The notes under the pieces were generated by a model that saw nothing but the letters and a program-made list of their open reading frames with translations, made no database searches and was not told where the DNA came from. From CAYRJD01 sp965205925 (lineage in GTDB: Bacteria > Actinomycetota > Acidimicrobiia > Acidimicrobiales > Poriferisodalaceae): DNA of 64,000 nucleotides. Positions 8,796-19,716 of this stretch are shown in pieces. The translations under genes were made by a program, and so were the position numbers. The stretch lies in assembly GCA_965205925.1 (NCBI GenBank), contig OZ242183.1:1674001-1738000 (forward strand), read 5' to 3'. Positions within the stretch are counted from its first letter, which is position 1. Each line of letters starts with the position of its first letter.

Positions 8796-9623
8796 TTAGC
8801 TCAGCCCAGCTCCCTCAAGCGCACGCTTGGTTAACACACGTGCCAAATGCTGACGATATTCGGGCGAAGCGTTTAAATCTGTAGGCGCATCGGTGCCATC
8901 GGCCGCTTGCTCGGCAGCCTCGCTAGCAGACGATCCACCCAATAGGGCAGCCTCAACCGCGCTGGCTCGTAGCGGTGTCTCCCCCATGTTTACGAGCGAT
9001 ACATGTGCTGAACCGTTCATCTGCACCGCGCACGCTCCAACGATCGCCCAGTCCTGAGCTCTCCGATTGAACTTTTGATAGTTCCAGCCGGCTCCGCCGA
9101 TCTTTGGTACGCGTACCTCGGTCAACAACTCATCTGGTGCTAAGGCAGATTCAAAAAAACCTGAAAAGAAATCTGCGGCGGCAATCTCGCGAGTGCCATT
9201 AGGTCCTTGTGCCACCAGCGTGGCATCCAGTGCCAGGATCGCAGCAGGCAAATCCGAGGCAGGGTCGGCATGGGCTAACGACCCGCCCAACGTGCCGCGG
9301 TGACGCACCTGCGGGTCGCCAACTTCGCCAGCCACATGAGCTAGTAGGCCGCATTGTTTAGCTAGCAAATCGCTGGTCTCTACCTCGCGGTGAGTCGATA
9401 ATGCACCGATGGCTATGTGATTGTCAGCCTCGTTGATGTATTGAAGATCGTTTACGCGACCTACATCAATCAGAACACCAGGAACGGCTAACCGCAGCCG
9501 CATCATCGGAATCAACGAATGTCCGCCAGCCAGCAGCTTGGCATCGTCACCGTGTTCAACAAGTGAAGCAACGGCTTCGTCTGCGGAACTAACTCGTTTG
9601 TAATCAAATGCTGCAGGAATCAT
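8796..9623 (-). CDS. coxM: CoxM-like FAD-binding subunit of molybdenum hydroxylase
   Basis: A 275-residue medium subunit of the xanthine dehydrogenase/CO dehydrogenase family. The two FAD-binding loops are clear: AGGHSLIPMM at 32-41 and the TLGGSLAHADPASD motif at 111-124. The length fits CoxM (about 280-290). It would pass electrons from the [2Fe-2S] subunit to FAD and then to quinone or another acceptor at the membrane. It lies 66 nt downstream of coxS, with a 15-bp tandem duplication in the gap (9638-9667). The expected large subunit gene coxL, usually next to these two, is absent here. Confidence 0.93.
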   Translation of the reverse strand: MIPAAFDYKRVSSADEAVASLVEHGDDAKLLAGGHSLIPMMRLRLAVPGVLIDVGRVNDLQYINEADNHIAIGALSTHREVETSDLLAKQCGLLAHVAGEVGDPQVRHRGTLGGSLAHADPASDLPAAILALDATLVAQGPNGTREIAAADFFSGFFESALAPDELLTEVRVPKIGGAGWNYQKFNRRAQDWAIVGACAVQMNGSAHVSLVNMGETPLRASAVEAALLGGSSASEAAEQAADGTDAPTDLNASPEYRQHLARVLTKRALEGAGLS

Positions 9624-9637
9624 GTTTGCTCTCTATC

Positions 9638-9667
9638 TCTCTGTGATTTTGCTCTCTGTGATTTTGT
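9638..9667. repeat. 15-bp tandem duplication between coxS and coxM
   Basis: Two near-identical copies of TCTCTGTGATTTTG(C/T) lie head to tail in the short gap between coxS and coxM. One base differs. It is one of several non-coding members of the 12/15-bp tandem duplication class found throughout the window, and shows that such duplications are not limited to reading frames. Confidence 0.8.
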
Positions 9668-9689
9668 TCTTGAAGCTCGTTGGTTGTGA

Positions 9690-10157
9690 TCAGTCAACTT
9701 TGGTGCCGCTTGCAGCCAACACGGATTTGACGATGTTGTGATAACCGGTGCACCGGCAAAGGTTGCCTTCTAGCCCTATTCGCACTTCTTGCTCGGACGG
9801 CTTCGGATTTTCTTTTAGCAATGAAACCGCCGCCATCACCATGCCTGGCGTGCAGTAGCCGCATTGCAGCCCGTGATTTTGCCGAAATGCTTCTTGCATC
9901 GGGTGTAGCTCGTCAGCAGATGGCGCCAAGCCTTCAATCGTGAGAATGTCTTGACCATCTGCCTGGGCAGCCAGCATCGTGCATGATTTCACCGACTCGC
10001 CATTGACATGAACCGTGCATGCGCCGCAGGAAGAGGTGTCGCAACCCACGTTTGTGCCAGTGAGGCGCAACTGGTCTCGAAGGTAATACACCAACAAAGT
10101 GCGCGGTTCAATCTCGTCGGTATGCGACTCTCCATTAACGGTGACACTGATCTCCAC
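9690..10157 (-). CDS. coxS: CoxS-like [2Fe-2S] small subunit
   Basis: About 155 residues from the GTG at 10157. This start is preferred over the GTG at 10211 because a GAAAGGG ribosome-binding site lies 5 nt upstream and the protein then begins at the usual [10 protein letters not shown]. The plant-type ferredoxin domain holds C39, C44, C47 and C59; the C-terminal all-helical domain holds C99-G-Y-C102 and C134-R-C136. All eight cluster ligands are present. It is the small electron-transfer subunit of a CO dehydrogenase-type molybdenum hydroxylase and the first gene of the cox operon. Confidence 0.93.
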   Translation of the reverse strand: MEISVTVNGESHTDEIEPRTLLVYYLRDQLRLTGTNVGCDTSSCGACTVHVNGESVKSCTMLAAQADGQDILTIEGLAPSADELHPMQEAFRQNHGLQCGYCTPGMVMAAVSLLKENPKPSEQEVRIGLEGNLCRCTGYHNIVKSVLAASGTKVD

Positions 10158-10215
10158 GATGACCCTTTCAAACTTGCTTTGCTCTTGCGTGCTTACTCGC
10201 GAGCAAGGCACATTC

Positions 10216-10231
10216 TGCCCTATCTAGGGCA
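10216..10231. promoter_or_regulatory. Inverted repeat upstream of coxS, candidate operator
   Basis: TGCCCTA-TC-TAGGGCA is a 7-bp perfect inverted repeat with a 2-bp centre, 59-74 nt upstream of the coxS GTG, in the only sizeable gap before the cox operon (10158-10294). The short centre favours a dimeric repressor or activator site over an RNA hairpin. A GC-TAGC-rich stretch (10251-10262) lies further upstream. No regulator gene is adjacent. The assignment is inference. Confidence 0.35.
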
Positions 10232-10294
10232 AGAGCGCAGAATTTCGCGCCAAGCTAGCTAGCGCAAGCGTCTTTGCGCGTGGACGCTGTGGTC

Positions 10295-12553
<2,259 letters not shown>

Positions 12554-13585
12554 ATTCCCAACTGAGGCGCAACAAACACGTCATAGGTCGACATTTGATC
12601 TTGCAACACTCGATTTGTGAACGGCCCAACCGAGTCCACATCGGCTTCATCCAGTCTCACTTCATCCAAATAAACCGCTACAAAAAGTTCACCGGTTGGA
12701 GAATTAGCGGATTGGATGCGAAACGGCTCTGATACCTCGCCTTGCTCAAGCTCAGTGATCGCTATCCCGGTGGAACCCAGCAATGCCGCCCACTCGCTGG
12801 GAGGTCGACAGCCAAGGTCGCCGTCCGGCGTGGTCGCTCCTTGAACATTGACATCGGTTGCCACGTCGCGCGCCGACTCACCATTAATCACTCTTTGTGA
12901 AGCCTGCTCGGCATCTGCCTCGGTGGAGGTAGCGATCATCGTGATGCAGTGTGGTGCTGCAAGCTTGATAATGCCGGGATCTTCGCTAAGGGTTTTCTCT
13001 TGCGCGAACTCTTCAAATCCCATCCCTAGGGCGGCGGTAACGGAGTCGTTTATTTCTATGTCACTGCCGGTTAAATCCACATCAAAACCCAAATCTGTCA
13101 GGGCAGCTCCCGCGAGGCGTAGTCGCAGCATTGAGGTAAGACGCGCAACGAAATCTGCGGAATCCGGATTTAGTGGATCGTCCATTAACGATGGCGGGCT
13201 TTGCGCCAAGCTGGTTAAAACTTGATGCGTTTGCACCTCGACCGTGCTCAAACTTCCAACCACCTCATTTGGAGCATCAATCAACAGCTGAAACTCAAAC
13301 TCAAATCGTTCGGCTAAACCGTCACCATCACCATCAATCCCCGTGATGATTTCTTCGCGTGTCCTGTCATCGTCGGTAGACAACGTTTCATTGCTGGTAC
13401 ATGAGCTAGCAATCAGCAATACCACTGTCAGTATTGCGCCCGCACGAACTAGAAGTTTCACAGAGTGGGGCTTACCGGATAGCTGAGTACACCCAGGCTG
13501 GCGATACTTGGTATAGAGGAGTTTGGCACCTGCAAAAGCGTACGACTAAAACAGTGTCTTGTGGTTTCGGCCGGTTTCCTGTTGG

Positions 13586-16500
13586 CTATTTTGCTGGTGA
13601 CGCAGCTGGACGTAACTCTTGCAGCAGCGTGAAAACCTGGGCGGGCAGATCCGCATTCATTCGCTCCACTCCTAACTGCACTTCCCTACTGGCTTTATAG
13701 CGAGGCGACATAAACCCGTTTTGACCAGCGAGACGGCCAAGCCTCACCTGCTCGCTCTCACTCAAATCAATAGGCGACAAGACCAGTCGACCAGCCGAAC
13801 TGTGATCTCTTGCACTACTAGCTGCAAAAGACACCACGCGTAATCCCAGCCGAACACACTCGGTGCGTAACAATCCGATATGTAGCAATGTCTGTGCAGC
13901 GGTAGGTACTGGGCCGTATCGATCAAGCCATTCGGCTTCTAAATCAGCGACCTGAACCAGCTCGGTAATCAAACCAAGTCGGCGGTATGCCTCCAGTCTT
14001 TGGTCGGAACGGGGAACGTAGTCGTCTGGCAGGTAGGCCTTAACTGGCAACTCGATTGAAATTTCAGTTGGTTCAGGCTTTGGTTCGCCGCGCAGTGCCG
14101 CAAACGCTTCGCTTACAAGCTCGCAATACAAGTCGTAGCCAACCGCTGAGATGTGTCCCGACTGAACCCCGCTAAGCAAATTACCGGCACCGCGTATCTG
14201 CAGATCACGCATAGCTATGCGGTAGCCCGAACCAAGCTGTGTTGTCTCACCAATGGTGCGCAGCCGTTCGTAGGCATCTTCGGTTAGCACACGATTTTCG
14301 GGGTAGAACAGATACGCATAAGCGCGCTGGCCTGACCGGCCTACGCGTCCACGAATCTGATGTAGCTGACCCAGTCCCAGTAGGTCGGCGCGGTCAACCA
14401 CCAAGGTGTTAACGCTTGGCATATCTATACCCGATTCGATGATCGTGGTGCACACCAACACGTCGTAAAGACCCTCCCAGAAGTCAATAACAACGGACTC
14501 CAGAGCGCTTTCGTCCAACTGACCGTGAGCGACAACGATACGCGCCTCGGGCACTAGCTGACGTAAGTCCTCAGCCACCGTGTCGATGTCAACGACCCGG
14601 TTATGCACAAAAAACATCTGACCTTCGCGCAATAGCTCTCGCCGGATCGCTTCACTGACTGCTCGTTCGTCGTAGTGGCCGACATGGGTGAGAATTGGAC
14701 GGCGTTCTTGTGGTGGCGTTTGCAGCAACGAAAGATCACGAATACCGGTCAGGCTCATCTCGAGCGTGCGAGGAATGGGGGTAGCAGTAAGTGTCAGTAC
14801 ATCTACGGCAGCCTTGAGGTGTTTCATAGCTTCCTTGTCGTTGACACCGAAACGCTGCTCTTCGTCGATCACTAACAGACCTAGGTCTTTGAAATCAATG
14901 TCTTGCGATAGCAGACGATGCGTGCCAATAACGACGTCGACACTTCCGTCTGTCAAGCCTTTCACCACTGACCGTTGTTGCGCCGGAGTTAAAAAACGAC
15001 TGAGCACTTCCACCCGAACGGAATGCATTGCTAAGCGTTCTCGAAATGTTTGGTGGTGCTGTTGAGCAAGCAGGGTTGTAGGCACAAGCACCGCTACCTG
15101 TTTGCCACTGGTGACCGCGCAAAGGGCTGCCCTTACCGCAACCTCGGTTTTGCCGAAGCCGACATCACCGCATATCAGTCGGTCCATTGGACTGTCAGAA
15201 GCCATGTCGGCTAACACTTCATCGATTGCGGTTTGCTGATCCGGTGTTGGGACGTAGGCAAACGAAGCAGCTAGCTCGTCAAGCCACGGAGAATCCGTAT
15301 CGAAGCGATGACCAGCCGTAGCTAACCGCCTTTGATATAGCACCACCAACTCTTGCGCGATTTGGTTGACTTCTGAGCGGACACGAGCCTTTTGCTTTTG
15401 AAAATCTGCGCCACCCATTCGGCTTGGAGTCGGTGAGTCACCGCCGATGTAAGAGCGAATCAGTTCAATTTGGTCAGTGGGCAGATACAGCCGGTCGGTG
15501 CCCCGAAACTGAAGCTCTAGATAGTCGCGTGCTACGTCACCGAAGCTGCGATGCACGAGCCCCGCGAAGCGTGCGATGCCGTGCTGGTGGTGAACAACAA
15601 AGTCGCCAGGTTTTAGGTCTTCAAACGAGGTTTGGGCTTGGCTGCGGCGGCGGGTGGCGCGGTGAGTTCGTCGACGGCCACTGAAGTCGGCCTCACATAG
15701 CACCGCTACACCGGCCGTAGGTGTGATGAAGGAGTAGTTGAACGGTGCTACGACTATTTGGCCAAGATTTGATTGGCCAAGATCTGTGTCTGTTAGATCG
15801 GTGTTCGCCAGATTTAGTTCTAGCGGGATTCCTTCGTCTCCCAACGATTCGAGCATGTGCGAAGCCGAGCTGACGTTTTCAGCAGCGACTATTACTCGAG
15901 TATTGGGTACTTGAGTATTGGGTAATCGCGTGGCTAGGTCGCGCAGTTGGTCAAACAATCGCGTTGAATCGCCTGCAACGCTTTCCCAAATCGTGCTTTC
16001 TAGAACCAAATGTGGGTTATCGGTGTTAGCTGCCACGGTGCTGTCAAGAACTAAGAGTTTTGCTTCACAATGCTGCATAAGCCGCTCAAATTTGACGTGC
16101 AGCTGTGGGAACTTGGTGCCATCCTGAGCACCCCAGGTAGCTGACAAGGTGTGGGTCAGCTCTTCGGTTTCTGCCGCTATGTCTAAGGCACGATCTCGCA
16201 ATCGTTGGGGCTCGATAAACACCACATGAGCGTCAGGGCCCAGTAAATCCGTCAACACGCGACTGCTATCTCGGCTGACTTTGCTGTCCGGGCTGCCACT
16301 TTGGGCTTGCACCAGCCACGGCAGCCACGACTCCATCCCATCGAAGATCTCTCCGTCAGCTATGCGCTGCCAATGCTCTTGACCCCAGGGTTCGGTATCA
16401 ACCAGCTCTCGGGCTCTTTGACGAATAGCGGCATTCGGCCGTAACTCGCGTGCTGGAAAAATCCTTGTCGACTTCAGTACACCAATCGATCGTTGATCGT

Positions 16501-17203
16501 TAATGGCAAATTCGGTAACTCTCTCAACCTCATCACCCCACAGATCGATGCGTATCGGTAGGTCAGCGGTTGATCCGAACACGTCAATGATTCCGCCACG
16601 CACCGCAACCTCACCGCGGTGCTCTACCTGGTGTTCTCGCCGATAGCCGAAGGCCACTAGCTGGGACACCAGCTCCGTCGGGTCTAAGACATTTCCTGGA
16701 GCTATGTCTAGATATGGTGGATCGCTGGCGACAGGCCCAAGACACTGCAGCGCCGCACGGATCGATGCAACGATTACCAGTGGAAACATCGACTGTGGCT
16801 GGTGATTTTTGTCGTCGCTCAGCTCCGCAAGACGCACCAGAACTTGCAAACGGTTTCCCATCGTCAGCGTGTCGGGGCTGACTCTCTCAAACGGCAACGT
16901 CTCCCAGGCAGGGAACTCCAACACCGATCCTTCTCCCAGCCAGATGCGTAGGTCTTCCGTTAAGTGTTGAGCATCGGCGTTGGTAGGAGCAATCAACAAA
17001 AGTGGCTGTGGAGCCAGTCGCTGCGCTAGGGCAGCACAAAAAAACGGCCGAACGTTTTGCGCTGCGACAAGTTGAGTTTCGGGACTTAGTCCCGCAATGT
17101 TGGCAAATGCTGGTGCGCTGGACAGCTGCTTAATTGCGTCCAGCAGCACGGGATGCGCTGTTTGGCTCGCGGCTACATTCATGACATACCGCTCACGGCG
17201 CAT
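13586..17203 (-). CDS. mfd: Transcription-repair coupling factor Mfd
   Basis: A 1205-residue Mfd, full length. It removes stalled RNA polymerase and recruits UvrA. Domains in order: UvrB-like N-terminus (PTNADAQHLTEDLR, VRGGIIDVFGS near 200), the RNA polymerase-interacting CarD-like domain (LKPGDFVVHHQHGIARFAG near 530), and a RecG-like translocase with Walker A CGDVGFGKTEVAVRAAL, DEEQ box LLVIDEEQRFGV and motif VI QIRGRVGRSGQ, then the TRCF C-terminus. A segment LANTDLTDTDLGQSNLGQ reads like pentapeptide repeats and, with LPNTQVPNTRV, comes from 15-bp tandem duplications. A second start at 17182 would avoid overlapping pth. Confidence 0.97.
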   Translation of the reverse strand: MRRERYVMNVAASQTAHPVLLDAIKQLSSAPAFANIAGLSPETQLVAAQNVRPFFCAALAQRLAPQPLLLIAPTNADAQHLTEDLRIWLGEGSVLEFPAWETLPFERVSPDTLTMGNRLQVLVRLAELSDDKNHQPQSMFPLVIVASIRAALQCLGPVASDPPYLDIAPGNVLDPTELVSQLVAFGYRREHQVEHRGEVAVRGGIIDVFGSTADLPIRIDLWGDEVERVTEFAINDQRSIGVLKSTRIFPARELRPNAAIRQRARELVDTEPWGQEHWQRIADGEIFDGMESWLPWLVQAQSGSPDSKVSRDSSRVLTDLLGPDAHVVFIEPQRLRDRALDIAAETEELTHTLSATWGAQDGTKFPQLHVKFERLMQHCEAKLLVLDSTVAANTDNPHLVLESTIWESVAGDSTRLFDQLRDLATRLPNTQVPNTRVIVAAENVSSASHMLESLGDEGIPLELNLANTDLTDTDLGQSNLGQIVVAPFNYSFITPTAGVAVLCEADFSGRRRTHRATRRRSQAQTSFEDLKPGDFVVHHQHGIARFAGLVHRSFGDVARDYLELQFRGTDRLYLPTDQIELIRSYIGGDSPTPSRMGGADFQKQKARVRSEVNQIAQELVVLYQRRLATAGHRFDTDSPWLDELAASFAYVPTPDQQTAIDEVLADMASDSPMDRLICGDVGFGKTEVAVRAALCAVTSGKQVAVLVPTTLLAQQHHQTFRERLAMHSVRVEVLSRFLTPAQQRSVVKGLTDGSVDVVIGTHRLLSQDIDFKDLGLLVIDEEQRFGVNDKEAMKHLKAAVDVLTLTATPIPRTLEMSLTGIRDLSLLQTPPQERRPILTHVGHYDERAVSEAIRRELLREGQMFFVHNRVVDIDTVAEDLRQLVPEARIVVAHGQLDESALESVVIDFWEGLYDVLVCTTIIESGIDMPSVNTLVVDRADLLGLGQLHQIRGRVGRSGQRAYAYLFYPENRVLTEDAYERLRTIGETTQLGSGYRIAMRDLQIRGAGNLLSGVQSGHISAVGYDLYCELVSEAFAALRGEPKPEPTEISIELPVKAYLPDDYVPRSDQRLEAYRRLGLITELVQVADLEAEWLDRYGPVPTAAQTLLHIGLLRTECVRLGLRVVSFAASSARDHSSAGRLVLSPIDLSESEQVRLGRLAGQNGFMSPRYKASREVQLGVERMNADLPAQVFTLLQELRPAASPAK
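15894..15923. repeat. 15-bp tandem duplication inside mfd
   Basis: Two copies of AC(T)(C/T)GAGTATTGGGT stand side by side, encoding PNTQVPNTRV on the minus strand. A second, more decayed run of 15-bp units lies at about 15756-15815 (TTGGCCAAGAT copies). Both sit in the poorly conserved linker between the UvrB-like module and the CarD-like domain, so they are probably tolerated length changes. Confidence 0.75.
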
Positions 17204-17807
17204 TGGCCACGTTCATAGCCGCTTCTACACCGCTACTAACCAGCACATCGAGTGTTTTTAGAGCTTTGGTTACGACGACGTTTAAGACGTCTCGTTCGTC
17301 ACGCGACGGTCGCTTGAGCACCCATACCGCTCCGGGAGCTGGCGCGGGTGGCTTACCGATGCCGATGCGTAGTCGCAGAAAATCCAGTGTCTTTATGTGC
17401 GCTTGTATTGATTTGAGGCCATTGTGACCTGCCGTTCCACCACCCAGTTTTAGTTTCAGTCGCCCAGGAACCAGGTCGAGCTCGTCGTAAAGCACCACTA
17501 GTCTCAGCGGATCTGTAATGCCGTGACGCTTGATAAGTGCACGAACCGCCAGGCCACTTTCGTTCATAAACGTTGTCGGGCACACCACCACTACCCGCTG
17601 ATCGTCCAGCCTTAGCTCACAGCTAAGCGCTTTTCGGCGGCGATCGTTAGAGAACGAACCGTCATGCTTGGCGACAAATGCTCTAGCGGTTTCTGCACCT
17701 ATGTTGTGGCGTGTTTGTTGAAACCGCTCGCCGGGATTGCCAAGCCCCACCACCAACAGATCTGCGGATGTGCCCTTTTTTTGGCGAGCCTGTCTAAAGA
17801 CAGACAT
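17193..17807 (-). CDS. pth: Peptidyl-tRNA hydrolase
   Basis: A 204-residue Pth. It recycles peptidyl-tRNA by cleaving the ester bond. The motif VVGLGNPGERFQQTRHNIG (19-37) includes the catalytic His34; the conserved Asn is in TFMNESG, and GGGTAGHNGLKSI is the tRNA-contact loop. The first 15 residues are a basic extension. It lies 8 nt downstream of rplY and overlaps the first possible mfd start by 11 nt. The order rplY-pth matches mycobacteria. Confidence 0.95.
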   Translation of the reverse strand: MSVFRQARQKKGTSADLLVVGLGNPGERFQQTRHNIGAETARAFVAKHDGSFSNDRRRKALSCELRLDDQRVVVVCPTTFMNESGLAVRALIKRHGITDPLRLVVLYDELDLVPGRLKLKLGGGTAGHNGLKSIQAHIKTLDFLRLRIGIGKPPAPAPGAVWVLKRPSRDERDVLNVVVTKALKTLDVLVSSGVEAAMNVANAP

Positions 17808-17815
17808 CGGCTAGA

Positions 17816-18475
17816 TCAACTCTGGTCGTCTTCGGCTGCCTCAGCCTTTTCATCATCTTCAGCAGCCTCTTCACCCGCTTCGAGCTCTTCATCGCCCTCA
17901 ACGTCCTCTTCGGCAGCAACCGCGGCACGACTGATCTGACCGATGACTACCAAGGTGTCTTCGTCGACTTGGCTATCCATGCCTTCTGGTAAATCGATGG
18001 TCGACACTCGTATGGGTGCTTCGATTGACAATTCAGTGATGTCAACCTCAAACATTGGTGGGATCATGCTCGCAGGGGCTTCCACACTCAACGCCATCAG
18101 CTGTTGCTGCACAACGCCGCCTTGGCGACCAACGGTTACCGCTTCGCCAATCAGTTGAATCGGCACCGAAACCACAAGCCGTTCATCCAAAGAAATGCGT
18201 AAGAAGTCGACATGGGTCACACGATTTGCGATTGTGTCTCGATGCATCTCTTTCACAATCGTGAGATGTTCGCTGCCGTCACAATCAAGTGTGATGATGG
18301 CGTTCGGGCCGGCCGCGTTGAGCGCAGCACGAAACCGTAAACGATCCAAAGTCAGATTGACCGGTTCACCGTGGCCGTACATAACCGCGGGGATCTTGTT
18401 GACACGTCGTAGTCGGCGTGACGCACTGCTACCGGTCTGAGTGCGCGCCTCGGCGGTGAGCTTCAGCTGATCCAA
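17816..18475 (-). CDS. rplY: 50S ribosomal protein bL25 (CTC form)
   Basis: About 220 residues from the TTG at 18475. This start is chosen over the ATG at 18511 because AAGGGAG lies 8 nt upstream and the protein then opens with LDQLKLTAEARTQTGSSASR, the family's normal beginning. The N-terminal L25 domain binds 5S rRNA; the C-terminal beta domain (TL5/CTC type) follows to about residue 185, ending in a very acidic tail (EEDVEGDEELEAGEE and on). A palindrome lies upstream at 18554-18565. Confidence 0.93.
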   Translation of the reverse strand: MDQLKLTAEARTQTGSSASRRLRRVNKIPAVMYGHGEPVNLTLDRLRFRAALNAAGPNAIITLDCDGSEHLTIVKEMHRDTIANRVTHVDFLRISLDERLVVSVPIQLIGEAVTVGRQGGVVQQQLMALSVEAPASMIPPMFEVDITELSIEAPIRVSTIDLPEGMDSQVDEDTLVVIGQISRAAVAAEEDVEGDEELEAGEEAAEDDEKAEAAEDDQS

Positions 18476-18541
18476 GACGTGTTCTCCCTTTGCTAGCAAG
18501 CCGCAAGGCAAAGCAAACCAGCGGACGAGTCTAAGGGCTGT

Positions 18542-18565
18542 TGTTCTAAAACGTGTTCTAGAACA
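18542..18565. promoter_or_regulatory. Palindrome TGTTCTAGAACA with a degenerate tandem copy
   Basis: A perfect 12-bp palindrome (18554-18565) directly follows a near copy, TGTTCTAAAACG (18542-18553). The pair sits between the prs stop (18580) and the rplY start (18475), so it could be an operator or part of the rplY promoter. It is unlike the usual actinobacterial LexA box. The role is unknown. Confidence 0.4.
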
Positions 18566-18579
18566 GGTGCGTAAAAACG

Positions 18580-19563
18580 CTAAAACAAGTTTTCGCCGCC
18601 GAAGATCTCTGACACTGAAGCGTCTTCGAAGACCGACTCCAAAGCGTCAGCAAAAACTCCAGCGACACTCAGGATTTCCAGCTTGTCGAAGTGTTTGGAG
18701 GCGGGAATAGGCACGGTGTTAGTGGTAATGACCTTGCTAAGCGCAGAGTTTTTTAAGTTGTCGATCGCAGAACCTGAAAACAACCCGTGCGTTGTAGCGC
18801 ATAGCACTTCGGCTGCGCCCGACGCGGCCAGCATCTCTACCGCTGAGCAGATGGTGCCGCCCGTGTCAATCATGTCGTCGACTACCACGCAGGTGCGGCC
18901 GTCTACGTCACCCATTACGCCCAGCATCTGAACCTCGTTAATCCGGTCAACCGAACGTCGTTTGTAGATCGCTGCAGCATCGCAATTGAGCATGCGGGCA
19001 TAACGCTCTGCCACCTTTACCCGCCCGGTGTCAGGCGAAACGATTACCGAATTGTCTGGAATATTTTTCCTTAGATAATCGATCAGCACCGGAGCGGCGG
19101 TGAGATGATCAACCGGGCCGTCAAAAAACCCTTGAATCTGGCCGCTGTGTAGATCAATACTTACCAAGCGCTGAGCACCTGCTGAGTGGAGCATGTCTGC
19201 CAGAAGACGAGCGGTAATCGGCTCACGTCCAGCCGCCTTACGGTCTTGGCGGGCGTAGCCAAAGATGGGTGCGACAACGGTGATGCGCTTGGCCGATGCC
19301 CGGCGCGCAGCATCCACCATGATCAGGTGCTCCATGAGGGTGTCGTTGATCGACATTGTTTCTGTGGCTGAGTGGCTCTGAACGATGAACACATCACCGC
19401 CACGCAGAGATTCTTTGAAACGGCACTTGATTTCGCCGTTTGCGAAATCAATGATTCCTGGATCACCTAGCTCAATGCCAAGCTGCTTAGCGATGTCCAC
19501 CGCTAGCTCAGGATTGGCTCTGCCGCTAAACAGGTGCATGCGCTTTTTGGTTACTAGCTCCAT
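18580..19563 (-). CDS. prs: Ribose-phosphate pyrophosphokinase
   Basis: A 327-residue PRPP synthetase, making PRPP from ribose 5-phosphate and ATP for nucleotide, His and Trp synthesis. Landmarks are FSGRANPELA near 12, the ATP site FANGEIKCRFKESLRGGDVF near 41-60, FGYARQDRKAAGREPI, the ribose-5-phosphate region and the PRPP loop VVVDDMIDTGGTI near 224-236. The ATG at 19563 overlaps the stop of a short leader ORF (19554-19646) in ATGGAGCTAG, and the ribosome-binding site is the last of three repeated TTGGAG units. Its product feeds the pyr operon further right. Confidence 0.97.
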   Translation of the reverse strand: MELVTKKRMHLFSGRANPELAVDIAKQLGIELGDPGIIDFANGEIKCRFKESLRGGDVFIVQSHSATETMSINDTLMEHLIMVDAARRASAKRITVVAPIFGYARQDRKAAGREPITARLLADMLHSAGAQRLVSIDLHSGQIQGFFDGPVDHLTAAPVLIDYLRKNIPDNSVIVSPDTGRVKVAERYARMLNCDAAAIYKRRSVDRINEVQMLGVMGDVDGRTCVVVDDMIDTGGTICSAVEMLAASGAAEVLCATTHGLFSGSAIDNLKNSALSKVITTNTVPIPASKHFDKLEILSVAGVFADALESVFEDASVSEIFGGENLF

Positions 19564-19646
19564 GCCTTCTCCAAGGGTGTCTTCTCCAACGGTGTTTGCT
19601 CCAATGGTGTTTGCTTCGACCTGATTTGCTTAAGACAGGCACTCAT
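19554..19646 (-). CDS. Leader ORF overlapping the prs start (30 aa)
   Basis: A 30-codon frame starts at ATG 19646, with GAGG 8 nt upstream, and ends at TAG 19556-19554, inside the prs gene, overlapping the prs start by 10 nt. The peptide is MSACLKQIRSKQ followed by three repeats of TPLE(Q/K). Translation through it would run over the prs ribosome-binding site, so a coupling or attenuation role is possible. It could also be a chance frame produced by the 15-bp repeats. No homologue is known to me. Confidence 0.4.
   Translation of the reverse strand: MSACLKQIRSKQTPLEQTPLEKTPLEKAWS
19566..19610. repeat. Three 15-bp repeats at the prs translation start
   Basis: Three head-to-tail 15-bp units (plus strand CTTCTCCAAGGGTGT, CTTCTCCAACGGTGT, TTGCTCCAATGGTGT) lie just upstream of prs. 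On the mRNA each unit carries TTGGAG, a ribosome-binding-like core, so the messenger has three equally spaced copies, the last one at the correct distance from the prs ATG. Confidence 0.85.
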
Positions 19647-19716
19647 AAGGCGAACCTCACAATCTGGGACTCAGAATTTGAGCAACAAATCTGAACAAAA
19701 CTAGTCGCCAGCAAAG

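Noticed and set aside
2048..10157. Mobile island carrying the cox cluster
   Set aside because: No integrase, transposase, tRNA or flanking direct repeat is seen at its borders, and base composition looks like the surroundings, so recent mobility cannot be supported.
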